Positions 1 through 7,207 of a stretch of 14,839 nt of DNA are shown here, one piece after another (the stretch's first letter is position 1; the number at the start of each line of letters is the position of its first letter). This DNA comes from Solirubrobacterales bacterium. GTDB lineage: Bacteria; Actinomycetota; Thermoleophilia; Solirubrobacterales; Solirubrobacteraceae. The notes under the pieces were generated by a model that was not told the origin of the DNA, made no database searches, and worked only from the letters and a program-made list of their open reading frames with translations. Where the stretch lies: assembly GCA_025963955.1 (NCBI GenBank), contig JAOPZU010000140.1, positions 1 to 14,839 of the forward strand. The letters run 5' to 3'. The position numbers and the translations under genes were made by a program.

Positions 1-322
1 GCGCGTGACCCGCACCGGGCGGCTCGGCCCCGTGGCCACGGCGGTCACGGTCACGCCCGGACGCATCGGCCCGAACGTCGTCCGGGTGCGGCTCCGGCAG
101 GCCGGGCGCGCCTTCACCGGCGCGAAGGAGCTGAAGGCGCAGGCCACGCTGCCCGCGCGCGGCGTCGTGCTGCCGGTGACGCTGCGTCGCGTCGGTCCGG
201 GCCTCTACATCTCGCGCGGGCTGCAGCTGCTGCCGGACGGGCGCTGGCGCCTCAGCGTCGCGCTGCGCGTCTCCGCCTTCGACGAGTACACCGGCGACTT
301 CACCGTGCCCGTCGCGCCCTGA
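1..322 (+). CDS. C-terminal fragment, possible CopD/YtkA-like protein
   Basis: The reading frame is open from the first bases of the window and stops with TGA at 320-322, so only about the last 106 residues of a longer protein are present. A GTG at position 5 is in frame but is probably internal. The fragment is a beta-rich, soluble-looking stretch with alternating hydrophobic residues. It contains phrases such as RIGPNVVRVRL, a KELKAQATLPARG segment and a final DEYTGDFTVPV strand. From memory this resembles the C-terminal extracytoplasmic YtkA/FixH-like domain found after the membrane part of actinobacterial CopC/CopD copper-resistance fusions. No metal-binding residues can be seen in the fragment, so the assignment rests on general resemblance only. 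It converges on the ltrA-like gene, with four bases between the two stop codons. Confidence 0.5.
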   Translation, partial: RVTRTGRLGPVATAVTVTPGRIGPNVVRVRLRQAGRAFTGAKELKAQATLPARGVVLPVTLRRVGPGLYISRGLQLLPDGRWRLSVALRVSAFDEYTGDFTVPVAP

Positions 323-326
323 ACGG

Positions 327-1529
327 CTAGGTCGCCGCGGACCAGCCCGGCGGCGTCTCGCCCGACTTCAGGTCCGCGTGGCGGCCCGACATCACGTAGT
401 CCGCGAGGATGACCGCCCAGAGGATCACGAGCACCCCGACGCCGAGGACGAGCGCCGGCGCGTGTGCGGCGAGCAGCCCGAGGGCGGCGCAGGCCCCGGC
501 CCCGGCCAGGCGGCGCAGGTTGAGCGTCCCCGTCAGGCGCCGGCGGAAGAGCGCGTGCGCGGCGAGGTAGATCGCGGGCCCCGCCACGACCGCGGCGACC
601 TCCCGGCCGGCCAGCGCCACGCCCGGATGGGCGATCACGAGCTCGTCCCCGACGGCGGCCACGATGACGCCGACCACGAGCAGCGCGTGCAGGTAGGTGT
701 AGGCGTCCCGCGCCAGGGAGGTGCGGTCGTCCGCCACCCGCAGCTCGTGGTGGGCCAGCTCGGCGATCCGCGCGAAGTACATCCACCACAGCGCCGCGGT
801 CCCGAGGAAGGCCACGGCGAACGCGGCGACCCGGGTGGCGCTGAGCGTCAGCTCGGAGGTCGTGCCGCCCGTCAGGACGATCGACTCGCCGAGCGCGATG
901 ATGATGAACAGGCCGAAGCGCTCGCTGAAGTGCGCCGTCTCGACCTCCCACGCCTCGTTGCCCATGGCGCTGCGGCCGGGAATCCAGAAGCCGGTCAGCG
1001 GCGCGCCGTAGTCGACGGCGAGCGCGACGAGCCACAGCGCCACCCGTGCACCGTCGTGCGCGAAGGCGCCCGCGACCCAGAACACGCCGGCCAGCGCGAA
1101 CCACGCGAGGATCCGCCCGGCGCGCTCGCGCTCGTGCGTGCCGCGCTCGGCGGCCGCGAAGGTCAGGAACGCGTGGCGACCGAGCTGGATGGTCAGGTAG
1201 GAGGCGACGAACAGGCCGGCGCGGGGCCCGAACGCCCCGGGCAGCGCGACGGCCATCATCATGCTCGCCAGCATCAGGAAGATCATCAGCCCGCGAACGA
1301 CCGGCGACTCCGGATCCAGCTCGTTGGTGACCCAGGTCGTGTAGTTCCACGACCACCACACGACGAGCAGCAGCAGCAGCGACTCGCCCGCCGCGCTGAA
1401 GGTCAGCCCGGCGACGAGGTGGTGGGAGATCTGGGTGATCGCGAAGACGAACACGAGGTCATAGAACAGCTCCAGGGCCGTGGCCCGCTGCTCGACGTCC
1501 TCGCGCTCCTCCCGCGCGAAGCGGCTCAT
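327..1529 (-). CDS. ltrA: Low temperature requirement protein A (LtrA) family membrane protein
   Basis: This is a 400-residue polytopic membrane protein of the LtrA family, named after a Listeria gene needed for growth in the cold; its molecular activity is not established. The sequence shows the family hallmarks: an N-terminal RATALELFYDLVFVFAITQ segment, a WWSWNYTTW motif, HFSERFGLFIIIALGESIV in the middle, and about ten to twelve hydrophobic segments through the protein. I chose the ATG at 1529 because the family signature starts about 15 residues later, whereas the 33 upstream residues of the longest open frame are low-complexity Arg/Gly/Pro. No clear Shine-Dalgarno sequence precedes this ATG. 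A GCTT-N16-GGGTAG element at 1566-1541 would start transcription only about five bases upstream. The gene is divergent from the PhoD-like gene and may share stress-type control with it. Confidence 0.85.
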   Translation of the reverse strand: MSRFAREEREDVEQRATALELFYDLVFVFAITQISHHLVAGLTFSAAGESLLLLLVVWWSWNYTTWVTNELDPESPVVRGLMIFLMLASMMMAVALPGAFGPRAGLFVASYLTIQLGRHAFLTFAAAERGTHERERAGRILAWFALAGVFWVAGAFAHDGARVALWLVALAVDYGAPLTGFWIPGRSAMGNEAWEVETAHFSERFGLFIIIALGESIVLTGGTTSELTLSATRVAAFAVAFLGTAALWWMYFARIAELAHHELRVADDRTSLARDAYTYLHALLVVGVIVAAVGDELVIAHPGVALAGREVAAVVAGPAIYLAAHALFRRRLTGTLNLRRLAGAGACAALGLLAAHAPALVLGVGVLVILWAVILADYVMSGRHADLKSGETPPGWSAAT

Positions 1530-1540
1530 GGGGAGTCGGG

Positions 1541-1566
1541 CTACCCGTCCCCCGTGTCCCGCAAGC
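1541..1566 (-). promoter_or_regulatory. SigB/SigF-like promoter of ltrA
   Basis: On the minus strand GCTT (1566-1563) is followed after 16 bases by GGGTAG (1546-1541). This fits the actinobacterial stress-sigma pattern GNNT-N14-16-GGGTA. The predicted transcript would have a leader of only about five bases before the ATG at 1529. The call rests on pattern match plus position, and on the similar elements at the next three genes. Confidence 0.4.
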
Positions 1567-1619
1567 GGCCGCCGCCGGGCTGGCGCGCCGGACCCTCGGG
1601 GGCCGTCCGTCCGCCGGCC

Positions 1620-1645
1620 GCTACGCAAGGGCCCGGGCTGGGTAA
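1620..1645 (+). promoter_or_regulatory. Possible SigB/SigF-like promoter of the PhoD-like gene
   Basis: GCTA (1620-1623), a 16-base spacer and GGGTAA (1640-1645) lie directly before the GTG start at 1655. The -35 half is weak (GCTA rather than GTTT). The GGGTA half is clean and correctly placed for a start site around 1652. Confidence 0.3.
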
Positions 1646-1654
1646 GGGGAGCAG

Positions 1655-3304
1655 GTGCCCACTCTCGTGCTCGGACCCCTGCTGCGCCACGTCGGGATGA
1701 CCGACGCCACGTTCTGGGTGGAGACCGACCGTCCCTGCCGGGTGGACGTGCTTGGCGGCAGCGAGGACACCTTCACCGCCGGCGGGCACCACTACGCGCT
1801 CGTCGTCGTGGACGGTCTGCGCCCCGGAACCCACGTGGACTACGAGGTCCGGCTCGACGGCGAGCTCGCCTGGCCGCCGGAGGGGACGCCACGGCCGGTC
1901 GTGCGCACGCAGGGGAGCGACGAGCCGTTCACCCTCGCGTTCGGCTCCTGTCGCGTCTCCCTTCCCCACCACCCGCCGTACGCCCTGACGAAGGACGAGG
2001 ACGACAAGGGCCGCGAGGTCGACGCGCTCGGCGCGCTCGGACGGCGGATGCGCCACGGGCCCACGAGCGCCTGGCCGGACGCGCTGCTGCTCGCGGGGGA
2101 CCAGGTCTACGCGGACGAGGTCTCCCCTGCGATCCTCCGCCGGATCGAGCAGCGGCGTGACGTGACCGCGGGAGCCGGCGAGGAGGTCGCCGACTTCGAG
2201 GAGTACACGTGGCTCTACCGCGAGGCGTGGGCCGACCCGACGATGCGCTGGCTGCTGAGCGTCGTGCCCTCGGCGATGATCTTCGACGACCACGACGTGC
2301 ACGACGACTGGAACACGTCGGGCGCCTGGGTGGAGAGCATGCGGGCCAAAGGCTGGTGGGAGGAGCGCATCATCGGCGCCTACGTCTCCTACTGGATCTA
2401 CCAGCACCTCGGCAACCTCGGGCCCGCCGAGCTCGCGGAGCACGAGCTCTACCAGTCCATCCGCGGCAGCCGCGAGGACGTCGAGCCGGTGCTGCGGCGC
2501 TGGGCGGTCCAGGCGCGCGACGAGGTCGCCGGGACCCGGTGGAGCTTCACGCGGGACTTCGGCGGCACCCGCCTGGTGGTCCTCGACACCCGCGCGGGGC
2601 GGATGGTCGCGGACGACAAGGCACGGCAGATGCTCTCGCCCGAGCAGTGGGAGTGGGCCGGCACCCAGCTCACCGGGGACGTCGACCACCTGCTCATCGC
2701 CTCCACGCTGCCGCTGCTGCTCGCGCCCGGCCTGCACGCCCTGGAGGGCTGGAACGAGGCGGTCTGCGCCGGCGCCTGGGGCGGCCTGGCCGCGAGGGTG
2801 GGCGAGCGCATCCGGCAGGGCCTGGACCTCGAGCACTGGTCCGCCTTCCGCGCGTCGTTCGCGCTGCTGGCGGACCAGCTGCGCGCGGTCGGCGCCGGCG
2901 AGCGCGGAGCCCCGCCGGCGTCGATCGTCGTCCTGTCGGGCGACGTGCACCACGCCTACCTCGCCGAAGCGGGCTTCCCGCGCGAGGCGGGGGTGCAGAG
3001 CGCTGTCGTGCAGGCCGTGTGCTCCCCGGTCCGCAACCCACTGGACAGCCACGAGCGCTTCATGCTGCGCAGCGCGCTCTCCCGTCCGGCCCGGATCATC
3101 GCGGGCGCGCTCGCGCGGGCCGCCGGCGTCCGCGAGCCGCCGATCCGCTGGCGTTTCCCGGAGGCCCCCACCTTCGACAACCAGATCGCGACGCTGACGC
3201 TCGAGGGCCGCGCGGCGCGCCTGCGCATCGAGAAGACGCTCGCCGAGGAGTGGGAGCACCCGCAGCTGCACGTGTCGCTGGACCGGGTGATCTGCACGGC
3301 CTGA
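1655..3304 (+). CDS. phoD: PhoD-like alkaline phosphatase D family phosphoesterase, no signal peptide
   Basis: This 549-residue metallophosphoesterase belongs to the PhoD family, whose studied members hydrolyse phosphate mono- and diesters. An N-terminal beta domain (about residues 1-90) precedes FGSCR (96-100), LLAGDQVYADE (145-155), FDDHDVHDDWN (210-220) and SGDVHHAY (428-435). The Asp, Asn and His residues of these motifs are those expected to bind the catalytic metals. Secreted PhoD enzymes carry a Tat twin-arginine signal; here the protein starts directly with PTLVLGPLLRHVG and has no signal peptide or membrane segment, so a cytoplasmic location is inferred. The GTG start at 1655 has a purine-rich AAGGGGAG (1644-1651) just upstream. 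The gene is divergent from ltrA and followed by an amino-acid permease. The natural substrate cannot be deduced. Confidence 0.85.
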   Translation: MPTLVLGPLLRHVGMTDATFWVETDRPCRVDVLGGSEDTFTAGGHHYALVVVDGLRPGTHVDYEVRLDGELAWPPEGTPRPVVRTQGSDEPFTLAFGSCRVSLPHHPPYALTKDEDDKGREVDALGALGRRMRHGPTSAWPDALLLAGDQVYADEVSPAILRRIEQRRDVTAGAGEEVADFEEYTWLYREAWADPTMRWLLSVVPSAMIFDDHDVHDDWNTSGAWVESMRAKGWWEERIIGAYVSYWIYQHLGNLGPAELAEHELYQSIRGSREDVEPVLRRWAVQARDEVAGTRWSFTRDFGGTRLVVLDTRAGRMVADDKARQMLSPEQWEWAGTQLTGDVDHLLIASTLPLLLAPGLHALEGWNEAVCAGAWGGLAARVGERIRQGLDLEHWSAFRASFALLADQLRAVGAGERGAPPASIVVLSGDVHHAYLAEAGFPREAGVQSAVVQAVCSPVRNPLDSHERFMLRSALSRPARIIAGALARAAGVREPPIRWRFPEAPTFDNQIATLTLEGRAARLRIEKTLAEEWEHPQLHVSLDRVICTA

Positions 3305-3313
3305 GCGCCGTTC

Positions 3314-3340
3314 GCGCCGGGAGGTTGCCCGTCCCGGCGC
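3314..3340 (+). terminator. Perfect 9-bp hairpin after the PhoD-like gene
   Basis: GCGCCGGGA (3314-3322) and TCCCGGCGC (3332-3340) are perfectly complementary around a nine-base loop, ten bases after the phosphatase stop codon. There is no T-run, as is common in GC-rich actinobacteria, so it may be a weak or factor-assisted terminator. Its loop holds the GTTG half of the promoter proposed for the next gene, so the two elements are interleaved. Confidence 0.45.
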
Positions 3341-3348
3341 CCGGGTAG
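3324..3348 (+). promoter_or_regulatory. SigB/SigF-like promoter of the amino-acid permease
   Basis: GTTG (3324-3327), a 15-base spacer and GGGTAG (3343-3348) form the best match in the window to the actinobacterial stress-sigma consensus. A start near 3355 would leave a leader of about 30 bases carrying the AGGAG ribosome-binding site at 3370-3374. Confidence 0.45.
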
Positions 3349-3384
3349 CCACCCCCGCGCACCCGAGCGAGGAGACGGACGACC

Positions 3385-4833
3385 ATGGCGTCGACGCATC
3401 AGCGGCAGGCCCCGGAGGAGCACGAGCACCGTGGGCTCTTCGCGCGCAAGAGCACCGAGCAGCTGCTCGCGGACACGGAGAACCAGGACGGGCTGCGCCG
3501 TGCGGTCGGCGCGCTGGACATGACCGCCCTCGGCGTCGGCGCGATCATCGGGACGGGCATCTTCGTGATCATCGGCGAGGCGATCGGCGTCTCGGGTCCG
3601 GCGATCATCCTGAGCTTCGTCCTCGCCGGGCTGACGTGCCTCTTCTCGGCGCTCTCCTACGCCGAGCTAGCGTCGAGCATCCCGGTCTCCGGCAGCGCGT
3701 ACACCTACGGCTACGCGACGCTCGGGGAGCTGGCCGCGTGGATCATCGGCTGGGACCTGCTGCTGGAGTACGGCGTCTCGGTGGCGGCCGTCGCGGTGGG
3801 CTGGGGCGGCTACCTCCAGGACCTGCTGCAGTCGCTGCTCTCGATCCACCTGCCCGACGCGATCGCCGGACCGCCGGGCGACGGTGGGACGGTGAACCTC
3901 CCGGCCGTCGTGCTGATCGCGGGGGTCTCCGCGCTCCTGATCGTCGGGGTGAAGGAGAGCGCGCGGACGAACACCGTCATGGTCATCACGAAGCTCGGCA
4001 TCCTCGTCTTCTTCATCATCGCCGGCGCCTTCTCGATCAAGAGCTCGAACTACACCCCGTTCGCCCCGCACGGCACGAGCGGGACCGTCGACGCGGCCGC
4101 GCTGATCTTCTTCGCCTACATCGGCTTCGACGCGATCTCGACCTCGGGCGAGGAGGCGAAGAACCCGGGACGCGACCTGCCGCGGTCGATCGTCGGGTCG
4201 TTGCTGATCGCGACGCTCGTCTACATCCTGGTGGCGATCGTCGCGGTCGGGCTGGCCTCCGAGACGCAGTTGTCGCAGTCGGACGCGCCGCTGACGACCG
4301 CGATCCGCCAGGCCGGCCTCGGCTCCTGGGCGGGTGACCTGCTGTCGCTCGGCGCCCTCATCGCGATCACGAGCGTCGTGCTGACGGTCCTCTACGGCCA
4401 GACGCGGATCACGTATTCGATGGCGCGGGACGGGCTGCTGCCGCGCTTCCTCGGCAAGCTGACCCCGCGCGGCACCCCGCTCTGGGGCTGCATCGTGTTC
4501 GGCGCGCTCGCCGCGGGCATGGCCGCGTTCCTGCCGCTGTCCGAGATCGCGAAGCTCGTCAACATCGGCACGCTCTTCGCGTTCCTCATCGTCAACCTCG
4601 GTGTGATCGTGCTGCGCCGCACCCAGAGCGGGCTGGAGCGGCCGTTCCGCGTGCCGCTCGTACCGGTCGTGCCGCTCATCGGCGCGGCGCTCTGCGTCTA
4701 CCTGATGAGTCGCCAGCCCGGCATCACGTGGCTGCGCTTCGGCGTCTGGATGGCGATCGGACTCGTCGTCTACGCCCTGTACGGGCGGCGACATTCCCGC
4801 GTGGCCAGCGGCCGCGGCGTGCGTTCGCTCTGA
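3385..4833 (+). CDS. APC-superfamily amino-acid permease (CAT/YfnA-like)
   Basis: This 482-residue cytoplasmic-membrane protein is predicted to have about twelve transmembrane helices and to import amino acids, probably by proton coupling. The APC signature GVGAIIGTGIFVI (about 51-63) sits in the first helix. A cytoplasmic segment reading GFDAISTSGEEAKNPGRDLPRSI is typical of the cationic-amino-acid-transporter (CAT) branch, which includes Bacillus YfnA and eukaryotic SLC7 CATs. The first 40 residues are a hydrophilic cytoplasmic tail containing LFARKSTEQLL, also common in this group. Helices of the LeuT-type core are evident through to residue about 470, and the protein ends in a short Arg-rich tail. 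The ATG at 3385 is supported by AGGAG at 3370-3374. Which amino acid it carries cannot be told from the sequence. Confidence 0.88.
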   Translation: MASTHQRQAPEEHEHRGLFARKSTEQLLADTENQDGLRRAVGALDMTALGVGAIIGTGIFVIIGEAIGVSGPAIILSFVLAGLTCLFSALSYAELASSIPVSGSAYTYGYATLGELAAWIIGWDLLLEYGVSVAAVAVGWGGYLQDLLQSLLSIHLPDAIAGPPGDGGTVNLPAVVLIAGVSALLIVGVKESARTNTVMVITKLGILVFFIIAGAFSIKSSNYTPFAPHGTSGTVDAAALIFFAYIGFDAISTSGEEAKNPGRDLPRSIVGSLLIATLVYILVAIVAVGLASETQLSQSDAPLTTAIRQAGLGSWAGDLLSLGALIAITSVVLTVLYGQTRITYSMARDGLLPRFLGKLTPRGTPLWGCIVFGALAAGMAAFLPLSEIAKLVNIGTLFAFLIVNLGVIVLRRTQSGLERPFRVPLVPVVPLIGAALCVYLMSRQPGITWLRFGVWMAIGLVVYALYGRRHSRVASGRGVRSL

Positions 4834-4847
4834 CGCGGGCGCGCCAG

Positions 4848-4883
4848 GCGCGGGTTCAGCCCGGGAACGCCGGGCACCCGCGC
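4848..4883 (+). other. Strong nested hairpin ending four bases before the DUF1360 start
   Basis: GCGCGGGT (4848-4855) pairs perfectly with ACCCGCGC (4876-4883). Nested inside, GCCCGG (4859-4864) pairs with CCGGGC (4870-4875) around a five-base loop, with only TCA left as a bulge. That makes 14 G/C-rich pairs. It begins 15 bases after the permease stop and ends just before ATG 4888. It could terminate the permease transcript, or hinder ribosome entry on read-through RNA. Confidence 0.5.
4854..4877 (+). promoter_or_regulatory. Possible SigB/SigF-like promoter of the DUF1360 gene
   Basis: GTTC (4854-4857), 14 bases and GGGCA (4872-4876) resemble the elements upstream of the three preceding genes, with C in place of T in the -10. 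Transcription would begin at about 4884-4888, giving a leaderless message. The same bases form the hairpin at 4848-4883, so either reading could be coincidental. Confidence 0.25.
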
Positions 4884-4887
4884 CACG

Positions 4888-5400
4888 ATGCCGACCGCCC
4901 TCCAGGACCGCCCGCCGTTCGCCGGCCACTCCCCGCAGCAGGAGCGGCCGCTCGGGGCGTACCTCAGCCTCGCGCCCGTCTACACGGGGCTCTGCGGCGC
5001 GTTCGGGCTGTGGCTGCGCCGCGCGGACCGCACGCTGCCCGAGCGTGTGGAGACGCGCGATCTGGTCGTGCTCGGACTCGCGACCCACAAGGCGTCGCGG
5101 ATCCTCACCAAGTCCCGTGCGCTGTCCGCGGTGCGGGCGCCCTTCACGCGCTTCCAGGGGGACGCCGGCCCCGGCGAGGTCGACGAGGCCGCCCGCGGCC
5201 ACGGGGTGCGCCGGGCCGTCGGCGAGCTGCTGGTCTGCCCCTACTGCGTCGCGGTCTGGATCGCGACGCTCTTCGCCTGCGGCCTGGTGGCGGCGCCCCG
5301 CTTCACGCGCTTCGCCGCTGGAATCCTGACGATGGTCTTCGGCTCCGACGTCGTGCAGCTGGCCTACGCCCGCGCCGAGAAGGCGCTCGCGGCGGCCTGA
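4888..5400 (+). CDS. DUF1360 family small membrane protein
   Basis: This 170-residue protein matches the DUF1360 pattern: a conserved ATHKASRILTKSRALSAVRAPFTRF segment (about 65-89), then ELLVCPYCVAVWIATLF with its CPYC motif (117-120) entering a hydrophobic helix. A further hydrophobic stretch follows at 141-160. Related proteins have been linked to sporulation in Bacillus (YjcA), but no biochemical role is known, and sporulation is not implied here. ATG 4888 is the only plausible start; no Shine-Dalgarno sequence is seen, and the bases before it lie in a strong hairpin. Its TGA stop (5398-5400) directly abuts the stop codon of the convergent acyl-CoA synthetase gene. Confidence 0.75.
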   Translation: MPTALQDRPPFAGHSPQQERPLGAYLSLAPVYTGLCGAFGLWLRRADRTLPERVETRDLVVLGLATHKASRILTKSRALSAVRAPFTRFQGDAGPGEVDEAARGHGVRRAVGELLVCPYCVAVWIATLFACGLVAAPRFTRFAAGILTMVFGSDVVQLAYARAEKALAAA

Positions 5401-7095
5401 TCAGCCGCCGCGCGGCAGGCGTCCGTCCGCCAGCCAGCCCCGGAGCTCCACCCGGCGGATCTTGCCGCTGACGGTCTTCGGCAGCTCGTCCACGAAGTGG
5501 ACCTCGCGGGGGTACTTGTACGGGGCCGTGTGCTCCTTGACGAAGTCCTGGATCTCCTTGGCGAGCTCCGGGCTCGCCTGGTGTCCCGGCGCGAGGATGC
5601 AGATCGCCACGACGAGCTGCGTGCGCTCCGGGTCGTCCCGCCCGACGACCGCCGCCTCCATCACGGCCGGGTGCTCGACCAGCGCGGACTCGACCTCGAA
5701 CGGCCCGATCCGGTAGGCGGAGGAGGTGATGACGTCGTCGCTGCGCCCCTCGAACCAGAAGTAGCCGTCCTCGTCGACGGCGGCGCGGTCGCCCGTGAAG
5801 TAGAAGGGACCACGGAAGACCTCGGCGGTCGCGCGCTCGTTGCCGTGGTAGCCGGGGAACAGGCCGACGGGCCGCCGGGGGTCGTGGCGGACGACGACGT
5901 TGCCGACCTCCCCCGCCTCGACCGGCTCCCCGTCGTCGTCCACGACCGTCATGTCCCAGCCGGGGACCGGCCGACCCATGGAGCCCGGCCGCACGTCCAT
6001 CGAGCGGTAGTTGGCGACGACGCAACAGGTCTCGGTCTGGCCGTACCCGTCGTACACCGTCAGGCCGCCGGTGCCGGCCCGCCAGGCGCGGATGACCTCC
6101 GGGTTCAGCGGCTCGCCCGCGCTCGTGCAGTGCCGCAGCGCACTCAGGTCGTGCCGCGCGAAGTCCCCCTGCACGAGCGTGCGGTAGAGGGTCGGCGGGG
6201 CGCAGAAGCTCGTGATGCCGTGCCGGGCGAGGATGCCGAAGATCGTGTCCGCGTCCGGCCGGCCGAGCGCGACCTGGACGATGCACGCCCGCTCGTGCAG
6301 CTGCCCGAAGAGCCCGCCCCAGGCGGCCTTCGCCCAGCCCGTGTCGGTGACGGTCCAGTGCAGGTCACCCGGGCGCAGGTCGTGCCAGAAGCGCGCGGTG
6401 ACGACGTGCCCGAGGCCGTAGGCATGTGTGTGCTGCACCATCTTCGGCGCGGACACGGTGCCGCTCGTGAAGTACAGCAGCAGCGGGTCGTCGCGGTGCG
6501 TGGGGTCCTGCGGCGTGTCCCCGTCGCCGGCCTCCGCGCACGCGGCGGCGAAGTCCCGCCAGCCGGACGGGGCCTCGGCCCCAGACCCCACGCAGAGCTT
6601 CACGCTCAGAGGCGCGTTGGTCGCATCGACCTTCGCCGCCCCCGCCGCGTCCGTGATCGCGCCGACCGCGCCGGCGCGCTCGATGCGGTCCTTGATGTCC
6701 TTCGGCGTGAGCAGGTTCGGCCCCGGCATCGGGATCGCCCCGATCCGCATGCAGCCGAGCATCGCCGCGTACCACTCGGGCACGCGCGGGAGCATCACGA
6801 AGACGTGGTCGCCCTTCTTGATTCCGGCCGCCAGCAACGCCCGGGCCGCCGTCCGCGTGGCGAGCGCGAGCTCGGCGATCGACTGCAGCTCCACGACGTC
6901 GCCGGCCGCGTCGAGGGACAGGACGGCCGGCGCGTCCGGGTCCTCGGCCGCCCACGTCTCGACGATCGCGAGGACCGGGTTGAAGCGCTCGGGGACTTCG
7001 AGCGCGAAGCTCGCGCGCTCGCTGTCGTAGTCCGCCAGGCGCGGCGGGGCGTCGCGACCGGGCCGGACGAGGTCGGCGAGCGTGGCGGGGTCCAT
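5401..7095 (-). CDS. AMP-forming acyl-CoA synthetase (medium-chain/ACSM-like)
   Basis: This 564-residue enzyme of the ANL adenylating family would activate a carboxylic acid with ATP and join it to coenzyme A. Motifs appear in the expected order: the ATP-binding loop YFTSGTVSAPK (208-218), YGQTE (351-355), TGDRA (434-438), the hinge region EGRSDDVI (449-456), and PKTVSGK (539-545) with the adenylation lysine at 545. The overall pattern, including FWHDLRPGDLHWTVTDTGWAKAAWG, is that of acetyl/medium-chain acyl-CoA synthetases; chain length is not determined by this. I chose ATG 7095, not a site 42 bases upstream, because a TACGGT -10 element ends seven bases before it, which would give a leaderless transcript. 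Lying downstream of the alkane-hydroxylase group, it may activate alkane-derived fatty acids for beta-oxidation. Confidence 0.88.
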   Translation of the reverse strand: MDPATLADLVRPGRDAPPRLADYDSERASFALEVPERFNPVLAIVETWAAEDPDAPAVLSLDAAGDVVELQSIAELALATRTAARALLAAGIKKGDHVFVMLPRVPEWYAAMLGCMRIGAIPMPGPNLLTPKDIKDRIERAGAVGAITDAAGAAKVDATNAPLSVKLCVGSGAEAPSGWRDFAAACAEAGDGDTPQDPTHRDDPLLLYFTSGTVSAPKMVQHTHAYGLGHVVTARFWHDLRPGDLHWTVTDTGWAKAAWGGLFGQLHERACIVQVALGRPDADTIFGILARHGITSFCAPPTLYRTLVQGDFARHDLSALRHCTSAGEPLNPEVIRAWRAGTGGLTVYDGYGQTETCCVVANYRSMDVRPGSMGRPVPGWDMTVVDDDGEPVEAGEVGNVVVRHDPRRPVGLFPGYHGNERATAEVFRGPFYFTGDRAAVDEDGYFWFEGRSDDVITSSAYRIGPFEVESALVEHPAVMEAAVVGRDDPERTQLVVAICILAPGHQASPELAKEIQDFVKEHTAPYKYPREVHFVDELPKTVSGKIRRVELRGWLADGRLPRGG

Positions 7096-7102
7096 GTCCC
7101 GG

Positions 7103-7108
7103 ACCGTA
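7103..7108 (-). promoter_or_regulatory. TACGGT -10 element, leaderless acyl-CoA synthetase transcript
   Basis: The TANNNT hexamer TACGGT is read on the minus strand at 7108-7103, seven bases before ATG 7095, so transcription would start at or next to the A of the start codon. No good -35 is seen. The element falls inside the longest open frame, which argues for the shorter protein. Confidence 0.5.
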
Positions 7109-7154
7109 GCCGTCCCCGGCGATCGAGGGACACCCACCGATGGCGCAGTCGTGT

Positions 7155-7180
7155 CCCCCTGCCGGGCGGTGCCGCGGGGG
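7155..7180 (-). terminator. Weak GC-rich hairpin after the dioxygenase operon
   Basis: CCCCC (7155-7159) and GGGGG (7176-7180) can pair, with a two-base mismatch and a further CGG/CCG stem inside. It lies about 30 bases past the stop codon of the minus-strand dioxygenase gene. There is no T-run, so this is only a tentative terminator. Confidence 0.25.
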
Positions 7181-7207
7181 CGCTGAGCCCGGCCGCGGGT
7201 CGTGCGG

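Noticed and set aside
378..1700. Long plus-strand open frame of 440 codons opposite ltrA
   Set aside because: Composition is His/Arg/Asp/Gln-rich without hydrophobic pattern, typical of the antisense frame of a GC-rich membrane protein gene; the minus-strand LtrA motifs are decisive.
1541..3352. 603-codon minus-strand open frame opposite the PhoD-like gene
   Set aside because: Antisense of a clearly coding phosphatase; no domain-like segments.
3667..5202. 511-codon minus-strand open frame opposite the permease
   Set aside because: It is a low-complexity Arg/Asp/Gly shadow spanning the permease and DUF1360 genes, both of which have recognisable family motifs.
7096..7137. Fourteen-residue N-terminal extension of the acyl-CoA synthetase
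   Set aside because: The TACGGT -10 element lies within it, and the extension lacks family character.
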